This document shows, in pieces, positions 21,871 through 33,036 of a stretch of 64,000 bases of DNA (positions within the stretch are counted from its first letter, which is position 1; every line of letters begins with the position of its first letter). Source of the DNA: Cymbomonas tetramitiformis (Eukaryota > Chlorophyta > Pyramimonadophyceae > Pyramimonadales > Pyramimonadaceae); assembly GCA_001247695.2 (NCBI GenBank), contig LGRX02013729.1, forward strand, positions 1 to 64,000, given 5' to 3'. Made by a program: the position numbers and the translations under genes. The notes under the pieces are model-generated. The model had not been told where the DNA came from, searched no databases, and was given only the letters and a program-made list of their open reading frames with translations.

Positions 21871-22871
21871 ATGGTCCGAGGAGATCAAATTGTTCATGGT
21901 GAAAAGCGACCTCGCCATGAACGATCCCCTCAATCATCATCACCAAGTGATGCGGAGCGACATCGAACCGGCTTGCCTTCGGCTAGAGCCGCCGCCCTCG
22001 TCCAAGGGAAGGCGCCCCCCCCCGTACAACAATCTTCGTTAGCCAAGCGCGCGATGAGAAATCCCGCGCAAGGCGGGTGCTTAGCCGATCGAGAGCCGAT
22101 CAAACCTTCCAATGCTCAGGAGGGTACATCGCTCAAACCCCCTCCCAATATCAAGCTCATATTCCCGGAAGGTTGGAGTACCGCGGAAGGCTTCCGCGAC
22201 CCGGAGTATGAAACGATTACGAAGAAGGAACGCCTTTTGGCGTGGATTGCGCCTCCACATCTTCCAATATCTACGAGGGAACTGGAGTTGTCCGCGAGGT
22301 AGCACCCTTTCTCTTTCTTCTCGACGTTGAGGTTGTGTCTTTCTTGCTTCACAGGACTCTTTGCTACATGTATGCAGCATGGTTACCATATGTTGCATAC
22401 ATATTGAGATTATATTGTAGGGATCCTGGAACACATGGCAGGAAAGTCGATGCGCACTATGTGGAAGTGGACACGGTATGGCATCATAAGTGGCTGCCAA
22501 CGCGACTGCTCCCGCACGATTTCTCCAGATTGGCGCACGATTTATCTCCAGACAATACCGCGTGGCCGACTTGGTTACCACCTTCCGACATCTTGGAGCT
22601 AGAACCGGCAACGGTAACCTTTAAGGGGAAATCGTTTCGACTTGTTCCACCGGTGCCTAATTGCTTGCAACGGATTGTCGAAAGGATTCGTGGCATGCAA
22701 GAGGCAAGGTAAGGGACTCTCGCGGGGCATGATTTCCCTCCCACCATTCATCACGTGGCTCGCTGCAATAGTGCTGCAGTACGCTATCGTGATGGTTGCA
22801 GCATGTTGATGGGATGTTGAAAACATGTTGGGACGATATTGTGCAGAGATGCGGGCGAGGCGCCCCCCGAG
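21871..22871 (+). CDS. Unrecognised gene, 5' exons, truncated by Gypsy-1
   Basis: Exon 1 from ATG 21871 to about 22301 encodes a charged, Ser/Pro-rich N-terminus and then PPPNIKLIFPEGWSTAEGF...LLAWIAPP. A GT-AG intron leads to exon 2 (about 22421-22709; HYVEVDTVWHHKWLP, LAHDLSPDNTAWPTWLPPSD). A second intron may end at TTGTGCAG (22846), followed by a short exon that runs into Gypsy-1 sequence near 22872. The introns are AT-rich with several GCAGCATG-like words. No family recognised. The Trp/Pro-rich second exon looks like genuine coding sequence. It may be a host gene or the N-terminus of another element. Confidence 0.45.
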
Positions 22872-23338
22872 GTATAAATCTTCTAAACTGGCCGACCATG
22901 CCCAAGAATGACCGAAGAGATGACTTGCCATCTTTAGCCATACGGCGTAGAGGCTGCTTTCCAACGGTTGGACCATTGATAGGACACTGGAGGCTGAATA
23001 GCCATAACTGCACGGACTCTGTCTTCGATGATTGAAAGGCCTGCCTCTGAGATGTGGTGTCCGATAAAATCGATGGATCTGACGAACAATTCAACCTTAG
23101 AAGGCCTGATGAAGAACTGATGATCTCTGCAGCGCTGTAAGAACTGTCGAACATGCTTCACGTGGCTGTCAAAATCTGGACTGTACACTATGGTGTCATC
23201 CATGAAAATGACCAAGAACTGATCGATGAAGTGAAAGAATGCTCGATTTCCAACACGTAGAGCGGTCGCAGGAGCGTTAGTTAACCCAAAGGGCATCACT
23301 GTCCACTCGTATGAACCATATCTAGTACGTATTGCTGT
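22872..23338 (-). pseudogene. Gypsy-1 reverse transcriptase, distal part
   Basis: Continues the RT after the MITE at 23347. It shows TAIRTRYGSYEW, PFGLTNAPAT and the catalytic FMDD box (VIFMDDTIVYS), then the connection region with LRSFLGMVGQFRRFIP. A frame break lies near 22985 compared with the intact Gypsy-2 copy. Homology stops after FRRFIP. Confidence 0.85.
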
Positions 23339-23346
23339 CTTATGGA

Positions 23347-23878
23347 TATGGCTGGCACAAATTTTACCAAAGGTAATACCTGGTAAAAGTAATACCGGTA
23401 TTTTACCCGGTATTACTTTACCCCAAATTTCATTACCCCAGTGCAAGGTGGTATTACCGCATTTTACCAAATTTTCATACCTTTGGTAATACCGGGTACG
23501 AGTATTACCGGGTATTACCTCCGCCATACCATCGATTTTACCCTATTTTACCATGAAATTTCGCACCGATTACCCGATTACCTTACCGAAATGGCCGAAA
23601 TCTGTGACATGAAAATTTTGGGAAATTTTGAAATTTCGAAATTCGTGGAAGAAAGCCAATAGCAAGTTTCGGGAACGATGGGCGAGGTTGCAATGTGCAA
23701 TATGTGCTTGATTCGATACAGTTTTAATACATTAGAGGTGCGTTAAAGCCGCTTTTCTTGAATATTGCCAAATTTCCCATCCCGGTATTACCCTAGTAAT
23801 ACCGGGTAAAGTAATACCGGTATTTTACCTGGTATTACCGAGGCCCAAAATCCTTTACCCGGTAAAATGCCAGCTATA
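23347..23878. mobile_element. 532-bp hAT MITE in Gypsy-1 RT
   Basis: Ends TATGGCTGGCA/TGCCAGCTATA (10 of 11 match) with 8-bp duplication CTTATGGA at 23339-23346 and 23879-23886. The interior is packed with GGTAATACC/GGTATTACC words in both orientations (23360-23530, 23780-23865), like subterminal transposase-binding arrays of hAT elements. No coding capacity. The RT frame is continuous (PDDIHK then TAIRT) when it is discounted. Confidence 0.9.
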
Positions 23879-23886
23879 CTTATGGA

Positions 23887-25057
23887 TGTCGTCTGGATGG
23901 ATGGGTATCTGATGGAAAAACTGGTTGAAATCGAATCTGCTGAACCAGCGTGCCCCCTTAAGCTGTTCAAGAAGGGTATCATGAGGTGGCAATGGATACG
24001 TGTCCTTTATGGTGATGTTATTAAGGGCTCGATAATCACAGCACATCCTCCACTTCCCCCCTGGCTTAGTAGGAGCGAAAATGATTGGGCACCCATATGG
24101 TGATGATGATGGGCGAAGGATACCCAGCTCGACATATTTGATGATCTGTCGTTTGAGCTCCTCCATCATAGGCACTGGAATAGTACGAACTGGCTGTGGT
24201 GGTGGCTTATGCCCAGGTTCAATGTTGATGCGATGATATCCACCTTCAAACCGTTCTGGCGTATGGTCAGTTGGAAGATCCTCCTGGAAAATATCTGAAA
24301 AGTCTTCTCTGATTAGATCACGTGCTGCTGTGACCTCTGGGTCTTCCATGGTAGTGTCTGAGTCTGCAGCTGCCATGACCAACTCACCATCGACCTCTGA
24401 GAGAAAGAAGAGATAAGCTACGGCTTCTTCAGCCGACCCACTGGATCGTATACGTCGTAGGTGCTTCCTCATAGTAGTGGCACTGACCAATTCCATTTCA
24501 GGAAGGTCATCTGAATCTGGAGTCTGTTCAACTCTGGATAGAACTGTACGAACACTGGAACCTGATGAGTGTTTCCTGGTGATCGTCGTGTTCTTGGACT
24601 GAAAGTCAATGTGTGGGTTCCTTCTTTCCAACCAATCCTGTCCCAGGATGACTGTGAAGGGTTTCATGTCAATAATATAGAGATCGTCTGAATCCTTATA
24701 CTTACCCAGCGTGAATGTAGCATTGGGAAGATAGGATGTACAGGGTAATTGGCTTCCTCCAGCCAACCCCACTGAGAATGATGATGAGTCTGTTGGTGAT
24801 ATACCAAGCTGAGAAGCGAACTGTCTGTCGATGAATGACGATGTAGCTCCTGGATCTACCAAAATGTGAGTACTCTGTCCATATACTTTCCCTTTGTACA
24901 ACAACAGCTTCTTCTGTGATTTCAGCTGTGCTGTCTGTGACTGCATCTGTGCGATGTGTTCTGAGGGAGTATCCATCTGCTGGAACTGAAGTGTCAGACT
25001 GGATAGGACTTCTTCTGAGATACTCTCACTCAACCCGGCCACTTGCTTCAGTGGCAT
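23887..25057 (-). pseudogene. Gypsy-1 pol: protease and N-terminal RT
   Basis: The 5' part of pol. The aspartic protease has THILVDPGATSSFIDR followed by a typical DMKPFTVILGQDWL block (about residues 60-150). RT begins with PHDTLLEQLKGARWFSRFDF. The frame is open from 25057 to the MITE. It lies in the same frame as gag 25070-25546, separated by one TAG codon at 25070-25072, so expression would need read-through, or the TAG is a mutation. Confidence 0.85.
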
Positions 25058-25069
25058 TTTCAGGCTGAT

Positions 25070-26042
25070 CTATCTGGGAATCTTCATCACTGGTACCTGT
25101 CCGGTACCCGGAGAGTTTCCCTGAGGAGCTGGAGCTGATGCTGGAGCTGCGACTGCTGCATTGATGCTCTGCTGATTCTGGAGCTCCTTAACCAGGGTGT
25201 TGACTGTTTTTAGGAGTTTGTTAGACTCACTTTTACCACCCTGATTATTCTGTTGCTGTTGTCCCCTGTTCTGATTGTACTGACGTCCAGGATTGGGAGC
25301 TGGAGGATTGCCTTGTATGGCTTTCCCATCTACTGTGCTGGTGGCGAAGCAATCCTTTTTTATGTGATTAGTACGACCACAACGCTGACAAGACTGGGAA
25401 GGAGATGCTGCTGATCCTTTTCCTTTTCCTTTCCCCTTGCCTTTTCCTTTGCCTTTCCCTTTGTTTTTCTGGGAATTCTGGTTGGCATTCTGATTCTGGT
25501 TGCCTCGATTCTGATTGGAACGGTCATATGGCAAGCTTGTTGCCACGACCCTTGTCCTTATCCTTCTTGAATGGACCTCCTGACTGCTCCTTTTGACCCC
25601 TATAGTGAAGGGTCTCTGCCTGCTTCGAATGAACTACATAGTGCCCACGACAAGTGATTCCTTTCATCCTCTGTCAGGAATCTGAGATGAAACTGTTTCC
25701 GGAGGTCTGACTCCATGTTACTGACGAATATGTCCTTGATCAAAACATCATCCAAATCAACCGATGCTAGAGAAGCCAGTGATGTGAATGTGCGTAAGTA
25801 ATCTGCAAAAGTCTGGTTACCCTGCTGCAGTGCCATTAGATGCTTTTTGGCAACTGACCGCTTGTGGGGATTTCCGAACTGCCTGAGGAATGTATTCCTG
25901 ACCTTTTCATACGTGGCATCTGGTGTTTTAGCCACGACATGAAAGTAGTGTCTGTCATTATTCTGTATAAATGTGAGGAAGACTGTGATGAGGTCCTTAT
26001 CTGGTGCACCTGGATATGTAAACTGAAAATATCTGTCTACTG
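25070..26042 (-). pseudogene. Gypsy-1 gag, central and C-terminal parts
   Basis: The capsid-like segment at 25600-25935 includes NTFLRQFGNPHK and FADYLRTFTSLASLA, typical of retrotransposon gag. After two frame changes (25545-25620) comes a Gly/Lys repeat and a CCHC zinc knuckle (CQRCGRTNHIKKDC), then a Gln/Asn-rich tail. The right edge is the hAT-1 target duplication at 26035-26042. Confidence 0.85.
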
Positions 26043-26061
26043 CAAGGTTCGGTATCGGTTG

Positions 26062-26290
26062 TGCCGATATTCCGATATATCGATATATCGGAATATCACA
26101 ATCGATCGATTACCATGGGTGTCAAATCGGAATCGATCGATTGATAGGGGTGAAAAATCGGAATCAATCGATCAACAGGCGCAAAATATCGGAATCCATC
26201 GATTGCCGCGCGCAAAAAATCAGTATTGATCGATTACTTGGTGGAATTTGTACAATCGATTAAATCGATACTGGATTTGAATATTCGATT
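26062..26290. repeat. hAT-1 left subterminal array
   Basis: About six units of roughly 35-40 bp, each with a TCGGAAT(C/A)GATCGAT-like core (also ATCGATCGATTAC and CATCGATTGCC variants). Matched by the array at the other end. Subterminal repeats are the usual binding sites of hAT transposases, and the ClaI-like ATCGAT palindrome makes each site symmetric. Confidence 0.85.
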
Positions 26291-26526
26291 ACCGAAAACG
26301 ATCTGAGATGGTGCCCAACCTAGGGTTTCATTGGCTCATGGTATGCTCCAATCCCGGGATTGATGAAGTTCAAACGCCCATTGGTCCAATGCTGTGAATG
26401 GTACTGTACAGTGTCACATAACACGATATCAACTCCATTACCATATCAACTGCCCCCAGGCGTGACCCGCTCATAACTCTTGCCGATTTTCGTTTACGAA
26501 TTGTGTGCGTGGTGTGTGGACCGACG

Positions 26527-29500
26527 ATGGGCAAGCGCGGACGTGGTAGTAAACGGCAGAGTAGCTTTTGTGTGACCCTAGTTGCGCAGGGCAAGGGCGC
26601 TATCAAGCGAACGCAGTTGTCGCCGTTTGACGCAGCAGGCAGTGATGACAGAGAATATTTTGTGCGGGATATTAAAGCCGAACGGTTATCTAATGGAGTA
26701 CCTCAATGGTTGATAGGATGGGAGGGGGTTTTCAACAAAGACGACACTTGGGACCCGATAGAACATCTAGCCGGACATGAACAAGACATCTTCAGCGCTT
26801 TCCGCAACCGCCGCAAAGATGAGGTCGCTGCGGAGGAGAAGGAGGCATCTGCCAAGAAAAAGAGGAGGCAAGAGGAGAAGGACCAAAGTCGTATAGGTCC
26901 GCTTCGTTTCCCCATAATTGTGGTTTTGGTATTCAGCATAATACCATACCCAGTGTGCACGCTGACGTATTTGACCTGCGTGAGAGAATTTAACATACCT
27001 TGACTGCTAACAATTGGCATAATTTTGTGTTCGCAGAGTTTGACGAATTTGAAGAAGCTTTTGGGGGCAAGCGCCGCTCGGCCTGCTGGAAACACTACAA
27101 AGTGCAGAAGGATGACACGGGGAAGATCGTGAACGTGAAGTGCCTGCTTTGTCCTCTTGACAACAAGCCCATGCCCTTCTGCGGGAACACGACCAACCTT
27201 CGCTCACATTTGGCGTCGGTGCACAAAGATGCCTACTGCAAAATGATTGTGCCTGAAGACGGCGGGGACCCTCCTGAAACTGGACCTGACAAGGACAAGG
27301 ACTCGCAGTCCTCTGCAGCTCAGGTATGACTTCCTCACCTCTGTCATTTCTTTGATCGTGTGCCATGCTTGCTTCATATATATTAGTAGGGAAACTCCTT
27401 GCTCGTTTCCCTTGCCCACATTTTAAGATACTTGCCCTCCCGGGGGTTTTTTATATATACTCTCCAGTCCGTCGTTTCTATCACGATAGCGTTTTTTTCT
27501 CTCCATCCTCTTCGACTCGCATGTTTATATTAACTTTGATGTTCGTGGCGTGTATCATCTAGGGCAAGCTCGAAACCATGGTGCCCATTGTGACCTCCGA
27601 AAGACGCGATGAGCTGCACAAAATGATATGCTTGTGGCTGGTTCGTTGCCGCCGGTCGTTGTCCTTACCTGAGCACGATTAAGAATTCCGGGACATTTTC
27701 GACTTCATTTTCAAGGGCAACTACGTTCCCCCAACTTTGAAGCTTGTTTTGCACAACGTGCTCTTGTTGTCGGCCGAGGGCAAACAACGTGTCATGGCCT
27801 CTCTCCGAGACTTGTTGGCAGATAGGATTTTGCCTAGCATTGGTGGGGACGTTTGGTCCCAAAGCGGTGCTTCCATTTTCGGCATCCTCGTTTATTGGTT
27901 GGATAAAGAGTTCGTCGTGCACGAGAAGTGTTTGGCAGCGATCCCTTTTTCTAGTGTTCGACACACTGCTGAGGAGTTGGAGAAAGCCACCAAGGTAGCG
28001 TGTGCGGATTTCGGACTTGGCGAGTATGAGCTAGTGGTTGGTGAAGAGGGGGTCATTGGGGTCGATACTGTTTCCGACTACATCCACGCCACGTGTTCCG
28101 ACAATGCTAGCAACACGCATTACCGCTGGCTGGAAATGTTTCGATGGCCACGAGTGCACCGATCACACACTCGCCTTGGTCGTTTAGAGCCTTCCTGGAA
28201 CACCCGGTTGTGAAGAAAGTGTTTTGTAAACTCCGAGGCATGACAACGCACTTCAACCACTCCGTCCTTGGTGGGAACTTGCTGAAGGAGTGCCAGAAGC
28301 GTCACAATCTTCCGGAGTCTAAACCTCCGCAGGATAACGACACCCGGACCGGTTGGGGAGGAGCGTGCAAACAGGCTACCTGGTACATCGTCAACCAGGT
28401 GCGTGTTCTGCGTTTTTCTAACTGAGGCCCCTACACCTGTGCAAAGTTGCATTGCTGTTTCACTTGCCATATATGTGGTTGCACCTTTCTTGATGTGTCC
28501 AAAAAAGGTGCCACTGATTTGCAGCTTCGTGTTTAATGTGTCGGAATTTTTACTTTGTCGGATATTGTACTCGCAGATCGCCGTGCAAATGTACGACGTG
28601 GAAAACCCGTCCAAGGCGGCTACGGCGGTTGCAAACCCGGACGGTTCGGTCTACAAGGCACACCAGCTTGCGTTGGAAGAGTGGAGCATCGTGCAGGAGT
28701 CCGTGTACTTGCTCATGTACGCCAAGACGGCCGTCGATCTTCTGCAGCACACGAAGAAAGTGACTGCCAACCTCATCATGCCTGTCGTTGGTCGGCTAGT
28801 CTACACGTTTCATTCTCTCACGAGCATCAAGTTCGAGAGGCAAACGGTGTACATCACCAATGAAGCGGTGAGGGAAGCTAGGGAGTTGGCGTACAAGGAC
28901 CTCGTCCGCCGATTCTTCAACGAGTTGCAAGATTGCAAGCTGGAGGATTTCGCCGTCGCCACTTTTCTAGATCCCCGGTACAAAAGCTTCAAGTTCACGT
29001 ACGCGGAGAAATGGATGCGAGGTGCGCCTACTTAACTACCTCTATTCCTGACATATATATCTGCATCTCTGTGATTCGGTGAATAAAGCGTCAGACATTT
29101 TGACAGAACGAAGGAACCCGAATTCTAACGTCGGACTTTTGCAGATAAATCTAACGTCACACTTTTTTACAGGTCGATTCTCGAAGAAGCAAGCCGAGAC
29201 TTGGGCAACGGCGTGCTATGTGGCAGATTGGAAGTCGAAAGGTATGGTTGTTACGCCTGGTGTGAAAGGTAAAGGCCGAAAGCCTTCCTCAAAAGTGACC
29301 GAGGCATCTTTCCTGGGCGATTCTGACTCGGATGATGAGCTAGAGGTAGAAGTGGAGCCGGCAGATGCTGAGTCCGATGAGATGCGAGAGTACATCAGCA
29401 TGCCGGATGCCAAGGCAGATGTTGAGGTGCAGCAATGGTGGAGGCTGAAGGGACCACAACGGACGGTTCCCCTCTTTGGGGAAAATGGCAAGACAATTTT

Positions 29501-29640
29501 TGGGTGTGCCTGCCTCTACTGGGGGGGGTAGAGTGAGCTTTCTCAGCTGTGACGGGGATGCACTCAGACATACGCAAGAGGTTAGAAGAGGATGCAGCAC
29601 ACGCTTATGGCTGCTATGAATTAGAATATCAAATATGTAG
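26527..29640 (+). pseudogene. Chromodomain-BED-hAT transposase, inactivated
   Basis: DDE transposase gene of hAT-1. The start at 26527 (MGKRGRGSKR) is supported by the matching N-terminus of hAT-2. Exon 1 has a chromodomain (EYFVRDIKAERLSNGVPQWL, then WEGV..KDDTWDPIEHL). Exon 2 (from 27036, after TTCGCAG) has a BED finger (CLLCPLDN...LRSHLASVH). Later exons carry ATCSDNASN, the DGHECTDHTLALVV block and the C-terminal dimerisation block (KMARQFLGVPASTG, FSAVTGMHSDIRKRL). Breaks: a stop in LPEHD*EFRDIF (27680), frame changes near 28130-28175 and 29470-29535, and a stop in the VE*AFS motif. Introns are GT-AG. Confidence 0.85.
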
Positions 29641-29779
29641 AAATAGATACTAGATACAATAGTAAAACACATATATTTATGTTGACCTGTTGACTTGCTT
29701 TTGTGCCCTGCGTGCTGACTTGCTTTTGTGCCCTGCTTACTTGCTTTTGTGCCCTGCTGACTCACTTTTGTAACTTGTT

Positions 29780-30092
29780 GCATTCCAGTTTCCGATATAT
29801 CGATACTGCCGATGTACTGTATCGATATATCGGAAATCGAGTGGGAATATCACTATCGATCGATAGGACCTGTTAGTTAATCGGAATTGATCGATATGAA
29901 GGGTACACAAATCGGTATCGATCGATCAACAGTCTAAGTAAATCGGTATCGATCGATCAACAGTCTGAACAAATCGGAATCAATCGATCAACAATCTAAA
30001 AAAATCGGAATCAATCGATTAACAGCCCAAATACATCGGTGTCGATCGATCAACAGACCAAATATATCAGTATCGATCGATAAGGCACTTTA
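29780..30092. repeat. hAT-1 right subterminal array
   Basis: About eight units of roughly 38 bp with ATCGGTATCGATCGATCAAC and variants, regularly spaced up to the terminal repeat at 30093. Mirrors the left array but is more regular. Confidence 0.9.
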
Positions 30093-30111
30093 CAACCGAT
30101 ACCGAACCTTG

Positions 30112-30510
30112 GTCTACTGTCTCCCTCCAAACCTCCGCATCCTGTCCGATTTTGTACTCCTTCGGTGGATTCATTTTCACCTTGGGGACAATTGCAGCTG
30201 GAACTGATGCTGCGGTGGCCTGACCATCATCTGGTTCTGTAAATGCAGGCGGAGGATGATCCTCCGTGTACTCCTCCTCTGGTTCCTGAGGCTCGGTCTC
30301 TGGATCTCTGCACCGACTCATGTCTGTCTTCATTCTGCTGATGGCATCGAAATATCCTATCTGGTCATACCGGGTCTGAGTGTCAGCATAACCTTTCAAC
30401 CATGAAGGTATTTTGAATCTGCTGAAATGATCTTAAGAACCCAGAATGTCAAAGTACCAGTTAGTCGGATCTTGATCTATAGCTGGTATAACTGCTGGTT
30501 CTTCTGCCAT
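30112..30510 (-). pseudogene. Gypsy-1 gag, N-terminal part
   Basis: Starts at about 30510 with MAEEPAVIPAIDQDPTNWYF, has a stop (TAA) about 25 codons in where Gypsy-A has Tyr, and then continues open. An acidic/Pro-rich stretch (PEEEYTEDHPPPAF) follows. It ends at the hAT-1 target duplication and resumes at 26042. Confidence 0.8.
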
Positions 30511-31440
30511 CTAAAATAAAACACCACACCAACAAAACCTTCAAAATGGATGTGTGTGTGTGTGTGTGTGTGTGATATATATATATATAGTGTACATGTA
30601 TTATATTTGTACATTGATATACTGAGGTGAAGTATATATGGTTCCACCTTCTTCCCCCCTCAAGGAAGTGTGAATTCCATAGGCAGTTGTCAAGTGCCTA
30701 TTACCTCATTAAGCAGCATGCAATCCTTATAGGAAGCAGCTGTACAGTTATTGGGTTGTTGCCCTACAGTTATTGGGTTGTTGCCCGAAATATTGGTCAT
30801 GAATGTGCTGATTTCAGCATGACCAAAATGCCAAATATATTGTGGTTCACTAGTATTCAGTGGCATTTTAGGGTGTTACGGGTTACTGTGACCCTCATGA
30901 TGAATCACCTGCAGTGACCTTAGGGTGTTACATGGTATCAGTAACACCTAATTATATCAAATTTGAGCAGTATGAATGTTTCCTGAAGGAATAAAGCAAA
31001 ACTGCATTCAGTATGTCACTGTTTACCACGTGATACTTGAGATATACGTTACACCCCCAAGTTTTTACACGTGATTTTTAGGGTGTTACAGCGTGTTACA
31101 AGTGCTCACAAAATTTTGCATATATTGTTGATAGGTGAAAAATTGGATCAGCAAAAAATTTTGGACCCGAATTTTCATTTTGTAATCTTACGTGTGAGAT
31201 TTTCACCTATTTTCACCACTTTTTGACTTATAAGTCTCAGTGTGTATGAGCACTAGGTGTATACTACAATGTATACAGCTGTTACACCTCTGTAATATAT
31301 CTCACCTGAATACATGAAATGGAAATTGACATTTTCCATGTTGATATGTGAAGATATATGTATCGTCAATATTTGGTACATTGGGTTTTGCTGATTGAAA
31401 CCCATGACAAATAGACCAAACCCTAATGTGAATATATAAG
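30511..31440 (-). mobile_element. Gypsy-1 LTR and leader
   Basis: Homologous to 376-1422 plus 9157-9287 on the opposite strand. It contains a (TG)n tract at 30550-30573, two 24-bp units matching the minisatellite of Gypsy-A, and repeated GGGTGTTAC words. LTR limits are approximate. Confidence 0.7.
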
Positions 31441-31765
31441 TGTATCAACAGTTAAGTGCAGTCACTCAAGTGATAACTTGCTTGTCAGTTGATTTATTAC
31501 TTACTTACTCACTGAAAGAGTATCAAAATGATATCTTCAGATTCCAAGTAAATCAGAACAAAGCTCGGATAATGAATCAGAGCAGTGTCTGTAATAACCT
31601 CTATCAGCTGTCAAAATGATTACTGATCTGTGAGATTTGTTACATGCATTTGAAGTGATCAGAACTGTATCAACTGTCAGAATGCAATGTAGGCGTTGGT
31701 GTTGCTCCAGCGATAGTAAAAAGGCATGGACAGTTTTCAGCAGTTACCAGCTGCATTATGAACAC
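31441..31765. other. Between Gypsy-1 and TR-GAG-2
   Basis: No gene recognised. It may be the outer end of the Gypsy-1 LTR or unrelated flank. Confidence 0.4.
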
Positions 31766-31949
31766 TGCTGGAATAGTCACACCGCTTACTTTGTGACTCT
31801 TCCTATAATAGTGTGTACAATGACTGTCACCCGAACCCGAACCCTAACTGTTTATGCCCATATAACGGGTTAACTTATCAACTTTATTACATTCTGAGAA
31901 AACCCTTCACTGAGTGAATATATCCCGAGACCTAGGGGTATATCCAACA
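31766..31949 (+). repeat. TR-GAG-2 5' LTR (184 bp)
   Basis: Begins TGCTGGAATAGTCACACCG and ends TATATCCAACA, i.e. TG...CA. The first 51 bp recur at 37603-37653. The next bases, GGTTTGGCTCC, occupy the primer-binding position; TR-GAG-3 has GATTTTGGTCCCAC at the same place. Confidence 0.75.
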
Positions 31950-33036
31950 GGTTTGGCTCCATGCACTCTTTATTTAGACACTGCGAAGTTTGGCCATGTC
32001 AGGCTAAACACCGAAGATTGAGATGGAGTGAGGGGCTCCTCTAGAGGCGCGGCGGAGCGGTATGGCCAAGTTGCATGACTGGTTGATTGGATTTGCTGAG
32101 AGCTCGTGCACGTGGCCGCTTATTTTTCCTTGCTACGCGTTGGTAGACGTTGGGATTTTGGTCGGATCCGACACCACGTTCCTTGGCCGCGTTGTTCAAT
32201 CCACATGCACGTTTGGAGACCTTTGTGCGCCGCAGCTTTCCACTGATTCCTCGACGACCGCATTTCGACTCTTGGCCGCCCCTCCTTCCGCACCTCGCCC
32301 CTCTTACCCTCGCTTCATCTCTACAGTCTTCTACACCATGGTTGCGACTAGATTGACCTCGAGTATGGCGTCTCGCCGACGCTCCTTATTAGCGACAATT
32401 TTCGACTCCGCTGCTGCCCGTAATTCCGTCACGCCGGCTACGCCGGCACCTACTGGTGTTCCGGCTGCGAACTCCGCTCAAGCTGTTTTCGTGGCGGGTG
32501 TTCGCTCTCTCACCCGTGAGCGCTTCGACGATAACCGTAGTAACCAGTTAGGCCAGTTAACTAGTTAGACCCAGTTACTACCAGTTATTGTTACTAGCTA
32601 GTTAATCAATTCCATTTTTATTAAATAACTGACCCTAGCTAGTTAATTAATTCGCACTAACCGGTTGTAGCTAGTTAATTAATTTTATTAATCGAATTAA
32701 CTACTTAGTGTCAGTAACGAGCTGACCCCCCTCAAAATTTATTAATTACCGGTCAATCACCCATGTCGCCCATCGCGATCGGTCGGAAAATCGAAAAATC
32801 GAGATCTCTGATTTTCGACACGGCCTCAGCGGTCAGCGCTAGGAACACCTTAATCGCGCGAGACGACACGAGTGTCATGAGCAGCAGTCGAGTGTCGAGC
32901 GTTTTCACGAAGCCATTTGTCGTCTTTACACACACCTTACTGTACAGTCAACAGTGTCGCAAACACAACTCACAAATTCTGCAGAACTGTCCGTTGCGTG
33001 GATATAGATATACCGCGCTAAAGTGTGTTGGATATA

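Larger units (their letters stand above)
26043..30111 (+). mobile_element. hAT-1, chromodomain-bearing hAT transposon
   Basis: Perfect 19-bp terminal inverted repeats (CAAGGTTCGGTATCGGTTG, 26043-26061 and 30093-30111) and a perfect 8-bp duplication GTCTACTG (26035-26042 and 30112-30119), the hAT hallmark. Length 4,069 bp. Arrays of ATCGATCGAT-type repeats lie inside both ends. It interrupts Gypsy-1 gag. The encoded transposase starts with a chromodomain. Confidence 0.95.
22872..31440 (-). mobile_element. Gypsy-1, minus-strand LTR retrotransposon, nested and truncated
   Basis: Reading leftward: LTR/leader (31440-30511), gag start (30510), chromodomain hAT insertion (26043-30111), rest of gag, protease-RT, 532-bp MITE, then RT and connection domain to about 22872, where homology ends in unrelated sequence. 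RNase H, integrase and the 3' LTR are absent. Its pol is closely similar to Gypsy-2 (37830-39669) and its LTR to Gypsy-A. Confidence 0.85.

Noticed and set aside
31828..31850. Telomere-like CCCGAACCCGAACCCTAAC
   Set aside because: Only three imperfect units, located inside the TR-GAG-2 LTR; not a telomeric tract.
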